Shown here in pieces: positions 55,860-64,000 of a stretch of 64,000 nucleotides of DNA; the stretch's first letter is position 1, and every line of letters begins with the position of its first letter. Location: assembly GCF_009727055.1 (NCBI RefSeq), contig NC_052352.1, positions 26,308,687 to 26,372,686 on the forward strand. Direction: 5' to 3'. The translations under genes and the position numbers were made by a program. The stretch is from Benincasa hispida (taxonomy: Eukaryota; Streptophyta; Magnoliopsida; Cucurbitales; Cucurbitaceae). The notes beneath the pieces were generated by a model that saw only the letters and a list, made by a program, of their open reading frames with translations, searched no databases and was not told where the DNA came from.

Positions 55860-56439
55860 TTAGTTTCTTTGTTTATGGTTTTTGAAAATTATGTTTGTTT
55901 TCTCACATTTTGTTTTACATCTTTCTTAGTTAAACATGTGGATTGACTATCAAATTCTTAAAACAAAAACAAGTTTTTAAAAACTATGGCTTTGTTTAAT
56001 AACGATTTTATCTTTTATTTTTTTAATTGAAATTTAATGTGTATTTTCTTATAGTGATTTCTCCTTTCTTAGAAGATATTTGAATTTTTAATCAAATTTC
56101 AAAAAAAGGAAAAAAAATTTGAAACTTTTTTTTGGGCAAAATACACTTTTAGTTTAGGTTTGAGTTTAGTGTCTACTTAACCTCTGAGGTTTTAAAAGTT
56201 ACATTTTAATCCTTGAGATTTGGAAAATAATTTTAAATGGTTCTTAGGTTAATTTGACTGTTAGTTGGAATTTTAGCATGATACATTGAGGCGACAAATT
56301 TTAAATGAGCAAGAGAGTATTCCTAATTTTATATTATTTTTTATAGAGGGATTTCCACAAATAGCAAAATTTAATATACTTATAATAGACGTTGTTCCAA
56401 ATTTTTATGTCAATCAGATTACCTCACACAATGACTAAT

Positions 56440-57056
56440 TGTACAAATGCCCAGTTAGTGTCGTCCCTTGGCATCCTCCCAATCCTAATGGTTGTAAACT
56501 GAATGTTGACGTTTCTTGGAACTCCACTCAGTGTCACGGCGTGTTTGGGCTGGGTGGTTTGTGACTCACTTAATTGCCCAATTTGTGACGACTTTAAGAG
56601 GGTGTTTTGCGAGTGGCCTATCAAGCTATTGGAAGGTCAAGCAATCATGAGGGGATCAAGAATCTCTTTTTTTACTCTTCCCCTTCCCCACCCTATAGAA
56701 ATTGAATATGAAGCTAGGAAGGTGGTGGATCTGATTAACAACTACTCTAAGGACTTCATAAAGCTAAAGAATGTTGTTGATGAGATTGTTATTTTGACAA
56801 GGTATATGATTGTTTCCTCCTCATTTTGTCCTTGTGCGCATAATCGAGTTGCTAACTGCTCATTTTGCTAAGGGTTTTCTAAACTCTTTTTATTGTTTTA
56901 ATTCTTCCGATTCGAAAGATGCAGAAAATTTATAGCTTTTTAATTTCCTTTATTGGTTGATGAATGTAATTAATCGGGACTTACTGAATATGGTTTCTCT
57001 TGCTTCTCTAGACCTTAATGTAGTTTTTTTCTTCCTTAAAAAAAACAAAAACATTT
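56440..57056 (+). pseudogene. LINE 3' end: RNase H-like (RVT_3) domain and tail
   Basis: One frame gives PPNPNGCKLNVDVSWN, the usual start of the RNase H-like domain at the end of plant LINE ORF2. A shifted frame (56503-56871) gives the end of the domain: YEARKVVDLINNYSKDFIKL, VDEIVILTRYM and CPCAHNRVAN. A single frameshift-type break lies between. The 3' tail runs to an A-rich stretch near 57040-57056. The rest of the LINE is missing, as usual for 5'-truncated copies. Confidence 0.65.
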
Positions 57057-57334
57057 GAAAGCTGTACGACACCATTTTTTTCAATTTAAGTTTTATAACC
57101 TTTTGGGCAAAGTGAAATTATGGGATTATTCCATTATGTACTCATGTTAGTTGCACTTGGTTACTTGCTATTTTTCTACATGGTTTGAGTTGTCATTCAT
57201 TCAAATATAGAAATTAACAATAATTTAAATACACAATAAAAAGAGGATCTGATATTATATTAATGAATCAAAAAATGTGAAGAATAAATGACTAACAAGA
57301 ATCGAGTGATAGATGAATATATTAGGTTGATTAG

Positions 57335-57479
57335 GGGTGTTCAAAAAATCCGATAATCTGACCAACCCGGACTACCCAATCCAAACCGCAAGGGTTGGGT
57401 TGGGTTAAAAATGTTAAAAAATATTAAATTCGGATTGGCTCTCGGGTTACCTCATTTCATGGGTGGGTCAACCCGCCCG

Positions 57480-57518
<39 letters not shown>

Positions 57519-57695
57519 GTTAAAAAAACAGTCAAATTAAAAAAAAAAAAAAAAAAAATTAGTGACTCAACCTGGCCCAACCCGGAAATTTTGGGTTGGG
57601 TTAGGTTAGGGTTCATTATTAGTCAATCCGAATTTTTGATTGGTCCACAAAAATCTTCCAACCCGGCCCAATCCGGACTATGTATACCTAGGGTT
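57335..57695 (+). repeat. Dispersed repeat with (TA)n and poly-A core
   Basis: It starts AGGGGTGTTCAAAAAATCCG and is filled with complementary phrases ACCCAATCC/GGGTTGGGTT and CAACCCGG/CCGGGTTG on either side of (TA)n at 57483-57513 and poly-A at 57539-57558. The layout matches short hAT-like MITEs of plants that begin GGGTGTTCA. The right end is eroded, and no target duplication is clear. Confidence 0.55.
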
Positions 57696-58435
57696 GATTA
57701 CAGAATTTTACTTCACTCAAACAAAAGGTTATTGAAAACTTATGTGTTTTATAATGTGGGTCAAACTCTTTTGGGCATTGTGAAATCCGTACCAAAATAT
57801 TCCATTGCATAAGGCAAGTATAAAATTAGTACTTAAACCTAAATTAGATTTTTTTTTTTTCATTTACAATATGTGGGGCAAGAGATGAATCTCAAACCTC
57901 AAGATACATAATACAAGTTTATGCTAGTTCAATTGGTATTGTATTAAATAAAATAAAAGACACAAAACTAATTTATTGTTTTTCATGCCTAAATTGCAAA
58001 AATCACACATCATTTATTACATAAATAGCCCAATAGATTGCAAGTTTTCACTAATATTGTGGTGTATTTATCATTAAGACCTCATTCACTATTTTTATAA
58101 AATAAAACAAAATTAAAAAAAAAAATCTAGCGTTTTGTGTATCTCTCATCCATGCATAGTCTAGGATTTGGTGTATCTATGCACCCATTAATTTCTTTAT
58201 TAAAAAAGATTTTAAAGGAAAAATTGTTTTAATCTCCCATTTTTATCCTTTTCCCCCAAAATTTCTTTTTTTCCTTTTTTTGTTTTCCTTTCTTCTTCCC
58301 ACTCTTTTTTTCTTCCACCATCTTTTTCATTCCATCATTCCATTAATCAATGCCAAGCTTTTCTTCCTTCAACGGTTTTCTGCTTTTTTCTGAATATGGA
58401 GAATCAAAAGCTTTGGTAACACTATCACTACGATC
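57696..58435. other. AT-rich spacer
   Basis: No gene is visible. It contains homopolymer and pyrimidine-rich tracts (58245-58330, CTTTTTTTGTTTTCC type). Confidence 0.5.
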
Positions 58436-58782
58436 ATGGACAAGAGAAGCAGAGATGATAAGCTAAGCGGAGGCAACTGCTCTGCCGCAAGGGAGACCGT
58501 CGAGGCGGCCACTCCCTCCACCGTCGCCTCCTCCTCGGAAGTAAACCGATCGTACATCCATTTTTTTACGCGTCTGCTGGAACTTTCACCAGAAAGATGT
58601 CCCAGATCGTCGAAACGCTTCAACAGAAGACGAAATCGCCAAAAAGCTTGGAGAATCGGTTATGGAGAATGAATATGGAGATGATTTCACCGGAAAGAAA
58701 AAATCTAAACCATTCGCATGCGTCTGAGAAGGTATATGGAGAAGATGGAAAGATTTTGGACAATAATGTAATTATTCTTTGA
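58369..58782. other. GC-richer island with overlapping ORFs, unassigned
   Basis: Three ORFs overlap here. Plus 58436-58672 (MDKRSRDDKLSGGNCSAARE) is Arg/Ser-rich. Plus 58597-58782 is in another frame. Minus 58623-58369 (MKRFDDLGHLSGESSSRRVK) ends with a hydrophobic stretch (SLLLLSMIVVIVLPKLLILH) that could be a membrane anchor. I recognise none of them. The local base composition is clearly more gene-like than the surroundings, so this may be a gene fragment captured by, or adjacent to, the neighbouring MULE. I cannot say which strand is real. Confidence 0.3.
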
Positions 58783-59168
58783 TTTTTATATATATTCGTT
58801 TATATATTTAGATTTCTTATTTTATGATATATATACTTATATTGTGACATCCCAAATCTTCTATGATTTTTTAAATTTAATTGAGTTTTGGGTGATGTTT
58901 CACCTTTAATATTAATATTGTTGTTTTCAAAACTTATTAGAGAAATATTGTTGTTTTGAAACTTATTAGAGAAATATTATTGTTTTGGGAGTTCGAGGCT
59001 AGAAGTCGAGAGTTGAGGATTCAGAGATCGAACGTTAAGAACTCGACAAACAAATAAGAACTTGGAAACAATATGTATAATAGGGTTGTCGAAGATTGAA
59101 GTTTCTACATAAATCTCGCTAATTTTGTGACGAAGATCTCGCTTTAGAAAAAAATCTCGCTATAGGTT

Positions 59169-59218
59169 GTCGAAGGTTGAAGTTTCGACATACATAAGTC
59201 GAAACTTCAACCCTCGAC
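59169..59218. repeat. 21-bp inverted repeat (hairpin)
   Basis: GTCGAAGGTTGAAGTTTCGA(C) at 59169-59189 pairs with 59198-59218 with a single mismatch, leaving an 8-nt loop ATACATAA. A third, direct, related copy (GTCGAAGATTGAAGTTTC) lies at 59089. It is placed just outside the first direct repeat of the second MULE. Confidence 0.88.
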
Positions 59219-59224
59219 AAGGAG

Positions 59225-59507
59225 ATAAGTGGGTGAAGGATCTCGCTCATGAGCAGGACCTCGCTCATGAGGATCTCGCTCATAATTGTCCTAACTTTAT
59301 TTACTTTCCATAAATACATGACCAATGAGAAAAAAAAGCTAATAATCATTAATGAAAAAATAACAACAATAACATAATTTTGTTACAATTAATAACTATA
59401 ATTGACTAAGTTTAATGAAAGTGCATATATTAAAATTGACTATAATTGAAGAAGTCTGAAAAAATATGGTCAACCTTGATTTTATAAGTAAATTAAAAAA
59501 AGGTGTA
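59225..59507 (+). repeat. Direct repeat flanking the second MULE, left copy
   Basis: From ATAAGTGGGTGAAGGATCTC to AATTAAAAAAAGGTG. It is collinear with 63261-63455, with the same landmarks: CTCGCTCATAATTGTCC, TTGTTACAA-TAATAACTATA, AAGTTTAATGAAAGTGCATAT and CAACCTTGATTTT. This copy is longer (283 bp) because it has extra CTCGCTCATGAG units and an A-rich insertion at about 59310-59375. Confidence 0.85.
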
Positions 59508-60619
59508 AGGTCCGATCACCATGCTGCCCTTGCTCTGATTCCCCTGCACGATTCTCTGCATGTATTGACCGACTGCATGCATGCTCCCTCTGCCCGCCAC
59601 TGATTCGATTCCCTCTGCCATAGCCTTAATGCCTCTCCAACCACCCCAAACCCATGGGTCGAGTGCTCAACACTCGACCTACATCCTTTTAAGCCCCCAT
59701 CCTCTTCATTTTTTCTAACTCATACCCTCGATAGCTCACTGCCCTTGATTTTGCTCATTCCTCTCCCATTGATTTGCTCACTGCCCCTTCATAGCTCACT
59801 GCCCCTCACTGCCTTCGAAAATAAGCCTTCGAAATCATCTTCCTCTCCTCCCATTTCCATTTCCATTTCTCTTCTTATATTTCATTTAATACAAATTATT
59901 CTCACACAACTATATTGGTTCGTTACTCTATTAAATTTTTATTTTTTAATAATAATTATAAATGTTATTTTTGTTCTTATATTATTATTTTTTATAGATT
60001 CTATTTTTTTTTTAATTTTTTATAGTTGTCAGATAACAAATAACAGGAAAAAAGGGTGAACGTTGTCACTTTGAAGGAAAAAAGAGAACTACCGTCGAAT
60101 TTGTGAGTTGAACTTATGATATTTTAAAAGTTTAGTTTATTCTTATGATATTTTATTTATTTAGTATTAACTTTGATGTTTACAATGTTAAAATGTTTAG
60201 TTTATTGTTATGTTTAAGAACTTGATATTTATAGTTTAATACAAAATTATTGTGATAGTTAACAAGTTTAGTATAGTTTCAAAAGTTTAATATAGTTTGA
60301 AAATTTTAGTTTATTCATATGAAAACTATTGTTGTTATGTTTATTGAGATAATTTGATATTTTCTAGTATTAACTTTTGAAAATAATAGTTTAATTTTAA
60401 TTTGAAAAGTTTAATTGTTGTTATTTTTAAAAATAGTTATAAAAAGTTTAATTTATTGTTATGTTTAAAAAAAGTTATAAAAAGTTTAATTTATTGTTAT
60501 GTTTAAAAAGTTGATGTTCATAAAACTTAAAAAGTTTATGTTTATAAACTAAAAAATTTAATATTTTTTTAATATACTTCTTATAAAAAGTATAATACAA
60601 AAATTGATGTTTGTCTTTT
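59508..60619 (+). other. Presumed 5' leader of the second MULE
   Basis: A pyrimidine-rich first part (59515-59880) contains a perfect 9-bp hairpin GGTCGAGTG-CTCAA-CACTCGACC at 59657-59679 and repeated CTCACTGCCC phrases. It is followed by AT-rich DNA with a repeated ~40-bp phrase (AAAAAGTTTAATTTATTGTT at about 60440 and 60478). No supported ORF; the 104-codon frame at 59745 is hydrophobic, low-complexity translation. Confidence 0.45.
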
Positions 60620-62855
60620 TTTAGAAAATGGCAGGCAAATGCTTGAGATTTTTTGTTGTTTTACAAATGATAATATGATTGATGTATTGATGAAGTTGAG
60701 TATGACCAACCACCAAGTGGGAGTTTTACCATAAATGTGAATAGTGAAATTGTATTTGAACAATTCATTGAAATGGTTGGGATGTTACTTAGTGTAGATA
60801 TGGGAGCAAATCAGATAGAAATAATATATGGAACATCCTAATCTAGAACCATCAGGATCAATAAGGTTTATGTCATTCCCTATTTCGAATGCACAAGCTA
60901 TGAATTTGATGTTTCTCAATGGCAATGCCAATGCCAAATGTAGTGCATTTGTATGTAAATGTAAATAGGATAGAGGTGGATCCTGATACATCATCTCTTA
61001 CCAAATTTAAAGATCCAACTCAATGTATCGATCCTGATCCGGAGTCAGTTGTATCACCATATGGAAAATGAAGATATGACGGCTAACAACCTGTACAGAA
61101 ACTTCAGAACAGAAACAGATGACGAATTTGAAGAGTTGGATTTTGATGGTCATGAACATGAGATGCTTTCAGATACATTCAATGATTTGGATATGAATGT
61201 ACTGGATAGCATTCAGGAACATGACTCAATTGTAGCTCCTGTGAACGTTGACAATACTCAATTGTATAAAGGGATGATTCGTCAAGACAAGGAAATGCTA
61301 CAACACGCGGTCAAATGTTTTGCAATAAAGTGTCATGCACCATATGAGGTTGTTGAATCTACACCGACGATTTGGACAATTCGGTGTAAGAAGTGGGAGG
61401 AAGGTTGCAAGTGGAGACTTCGTACAATAAAGAAAAAATCGCATGGCTTGTTCGAGATCACTAAGTATGATGGAGCAGCATATATGTTTTTATTCAGAAC
61501 TAAGTCAAAATCACGTGCAATTGGATTCATCAATGATTGCACTGGAGTTCTGTGACGCCGTAAGAGAAAAACCATCTATCAGTGTGACACAACTGCAGTC
61601 CGACATCAAATCAAAGTTTGGATATCATGTTCCTTACCATAGGCTATGGGAGGGAAAAAAGAAAAGTGTTGGCTAAAGTATTCGGTGATTGGGATGAGTT
61701 TTACAAATTGTTGCGCAGGTGGTTATATATGGTTAAACAAACCAATCCCGGAACACGTGTAGAGTGGAGATTTAAAGAAAGCTAAAGACCATATTATCAT
61801 AACTTATGTATTTTGGGCATTTGATCCTTGTATAGAAGCTTTTAATAAATGTCGGCCGATAATTCAGATAGATGGTACACACTTGTACGACAAATATAGA
61901 GGAAAACTGTTGATTGCTACATCAGTTGACTCAAACGGCCATCTTCTTCCATTTGCGTTCGCTGAAGAGTCCGCAAACTCATAGGGATGGTTCCTGAAAC
62001 ACTTGAGAGAAATTGTAACACACAAAGAGGTGTGTTTAATTTCAGATCGATGTGCTGGTATAATTGCAGCAGTGAACAACCCAGCAAATGGTTGGACGAG
62101 ACCGAAATGTCATCATCGTTTCTACTTACAACATATCGTAAGCAACTTCAATAAAAAGTATAAATTTAATTAATTGAAAAATTATGTTTATCGTGTCGGG
62201 TGTCAGTTTCAAATTCGAAAGCTCAACAAAGTAATTGAAAATATCAAAGGAATAAATCGGAGCTGTCTGAGTTTTTTTTTACAACATTAGTTTAGAGCAA
62301 TGGACTCAAGCACATGATGGAGGATTCAGATATGGGTGGATGACGACAAATCTATCAGAGTGCATAAATAGAGTCCTCAAAGGATCTCGAATGTTGCCTA
62401 TAAATGCTCTTGCTCAGATAACATTCTTCAAATGCATGAACTATTTCGAGAAAAGAAGAGAATAAATAAGGGATGCATTGGAGCGTCATGATAAATACAC
62501 CTGGTAATATTATTTTTTTTATATACATATTTTATTAATAATTTATTTCAAACATATTTTATAATACTAAATGGAGTAAAAATCTAGGTACGCACACGAG
62601 AAAATAAATAAATGGGCTGCACGATCTAGTAAACATGAAGTATAATCATACGATCGGTATGAAGGTGTGTTTCATGTGAAGACCGGATGTCATAGTTTCA
62701 ATGCCAAAGAAGGAAACGTTCAAATATTGAGGCTAAACAGGTATGAGCGGTACTGTTCATGTAACAAGTGGCAAGCATTTGGCATTCCATGCTCGCATTT
62801 TATGGTCGTATGCTCACATTTTAACATGAACTACGAAGATTTTATTGAGGACTAA
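60620..62855 (+). pseudogene. Second MULE transposase, broken
   Basis: In order: an N-terminal remnant (VDPDTSSLTKFKDPTQCIDP, about 60970-61050); at 61049-61555 an acidic linker and the MuDR DNA-binding region (LYKGMIRQDKEMLQHAVKCF, IRCKKWEEGCKWRLRTIKKK). After a frameshift come VTQLQSDIKSKFGYHVPYHR, then the DDE core (IQIDGTHLYDKYRGKLLIAT, SNGHLLPFAFAEESANS, CLISDRCAGIIAAVNNP, KCHHRFYLQHIVSNFNKKYK). A later part (WMTTNLSECINRVLKGSRML) and the SWIM finger (CSCNKWQAFGIPCSHFMVVC, 62757-62816) follow. Both visible catalytic Asp residues remain, but stops (e.g. 61981) and frameshifts are many. It is a different subfamily from the MULE at 677-3709. Confidence 0.87.
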
Positions 62856-63100
62856 ACCTTATAGAACAAGATGTGCGCAGTACGATAGTATTCGAGGGTG
62901 GAGTGGGATAGTGCGCTGGAGAATTGCCTCTCGACGCCTACAAGATATTCTCCATAGTACGATCTCGCCATACAACAGATGATTGATGAATGGACTGGTC
63001 GTACAAAACTCGGATCGACAGGTCTTGGGTTTTAAAGTCATGATCTGAAAAAAAAAATATTTCTCATTAAAAAAATATTTGTTTTCTCAATTAGAAGATA

Positions 63101-63231
63101 ATGTACAACTTAATTAAAAGAATAATGTAAACTTAATTAAAAGAATAATGTACAACTTAATTAAAAGAATAATATACAACTTAATTAAAAGAATAATGTA
63201 CAACTTAATTAAAAGAATAATGTACAACTTT
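63101..63231 (+). repeat. 24-bp tandem array
   Basis: About five and a half units of ACAACTTAATTAAAAGAATAATGT; one unit is shortened (GTAAACTTAATT). It lies just before the right direct repeat of the second MULE. Confidence 0.9.
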
Positions 63232-63260
63232 ATAATAAAAAATTGAATATACAATAAAAT

Positions 63261-63455
63261 ATAAGTGGGTGAAGAATCTCGCTCATAATTGTCCTTCACT
63301 TTTATTACTTTTCTTTTGTTACAACTAATAACTATAAATTGAGTAAGTTTAATGAAAGTGCATATATTTTGAAATTGATATAATAATTGAAGTGAGTTGT
63401 TGAAAAATTGATATGGTAACCTTGATTTTTTAATTAGAGTAATTAAAAAAAGGCG
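63261..63455 (+). repeat. Direct repeat flanking the second MULE, right copy
   Basis: 195-bp partner of 59225-59507 in the same orientation, from ATAAGTGGGTGAAGAATCTC to AATTAAAAAAAGGCG. One CTCGCTCAT unit remains, against three in the left copy. Confidence 0.85.
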
Positions 63456-64000
63456 AAAATAAGTAAATAATAGGTAGAGAAAGTGAGGGTAAAATGTCCA
63501 CTCAAAGATAATGTAGTATGAGGAAATAAAGAATAATGTAAAAAGCTTTATTGATTACAATAAATAAAAATTGAATATACAATAAATTTAAATTATAAAA
63601 AATTGAATATATAATTAAATTATAATAAAAAAAATTGAATATACAATAAATTACAGATAAAAAATTGAATATACAATAAAATGAATATATAATAAAAAAA
63701 ATTATTTTAATTTTTCAAACCCTAACTATCTGGAGCCGTCTTAGTAACGAAAGACACTTCCTTCAATTATGTCGCTAACCTGATTACAATCCACATGCGT
63801 TATCCGAGTGGTTGGTTTTGTCCAATCCATCTCGTTGTGATAATGTGACTTTTCGGTTTACCAGGTTTTTCAAACAACGATGAATCAGGAATGTAAGATT
63901 GGGATATTAAGGGGTGCGTGATCCAGTAAATCTTCATAGCGGTTACAGGTTGAAACTTGAGAGAGAGGTAATATACAGCATACGTTGAAAATTTGTAAAA
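63456..64000. other. Spacer with AATTGAATATACAATAAA repeats and a minus-strand relic
   Basis: 63560-63700 holds four or five degenerate copies of AAAATTGAATATACAATAAA, also present at 63236-63258. Beyond 63720 the composition becomes gene-like. On the minus strand, about 63965-63815 reads openly as KIYWITHPLISQSYIPDSSL, then FEKPGKPKSHIITTRWIGQN, before a stop. I do not recognise it. It could be another transposon-borne ORF cut by the window end. Confidence 0.35.

Noticed and set aside
56503..56871. 122-codon ORF as a possible Cys-rich secreted protein
   Set aside because: Its C-terminal half matches the LINE RNase H-like domain and the start belongs to a shifted frame of the same domain; it is LINE debris.
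57411..57812. 133-codon ORF
   Set aside because: It translates (TA)n and poly-A simple repeats (IYIYIYIY, KKKKKK), so it is not a protein gene.
59745..60059. 104-codon hydrophobic ORF as a membrane protein
   Set aside because: Low-complexity AT-rich translation (I/L/F/N only) in a MULE leader, with no family resemblance.

Overview
This is plant nuclear DNA, almost certainly from a eudicot. Two ordinary genes have GT-AG introns, and about three quarters of the window is decayed LTR retrotransposons and Mutator-like (MULE) elements. A MULE beside an Ulp1-type protease fragment, together with the copia gag/pol type, makes a cucurbit (melon/cucumber group) my best guess. That is recall of family resemblance, not a search result. 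No bacterial operon, CRISPR array or intact autonomous element is present.

Layout. 1-6.5 kb: a dead MULE with its transposase on the minus strand, facing an Ulp1/C48 protease tail on the plus strand. It is broken by a 2.08-kb copia LTR and a smaller LTR fragment, and flanked by inverted GAGAGCGAGATT-type arrays. 6.5-10.5 kb: AT-rich spacer. 10.56-13.85 kb: a complete four-exon gene (minus strand) for a plastid fibrillin/PAP protein, 245 aa, with a SINE in intron 2. 13.9-17.6 kb: spacer, a plant-mobile-domain relic and an LTR-like piece. 17.6-44.5 kb: a nest of at least four copia and three Ty3/gypsy relics, including a gypsy LTR inside a copia LTR, and a copia reverse transcriptase split by plastid DNA. 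44.79-47.25 kb: a solo LTR with perfect 5-bp target duplications, ending about 500 bp upstream of the second gene. 47.6-53.8 kb: a complete ten-exon GT14 (Core-2/I-branching, DUF266-type) glycosyltransferase gene, 376 aa, with a 5'-UTR intron, a uORF, G-box-type promoter elements and several MITEs. 54.9-58 kb: a Harbinger-like element, a LINE RNase H relic and simple repeats. 59.2-63.5 kb: a second dead MULE between two direct repeats, with hairpins and the motif ATCTCGCT also seen at the first MULE.

Only the two cellular genes look functional: plastid lipid association, and Golgi glycosylation. The rest is transposon archaeology. I see no convincing new biological system. The observations most worth checking are the composite plastid insertion (30.79-31.12 kb), the CGATCG-rich block shared by several copia LTRs, the ATCTCGCT motif at both MULEs, the hairpin tandem array in the solo LTR, and an 80-bp exact duplication around a single N that looks like an assembly fault.
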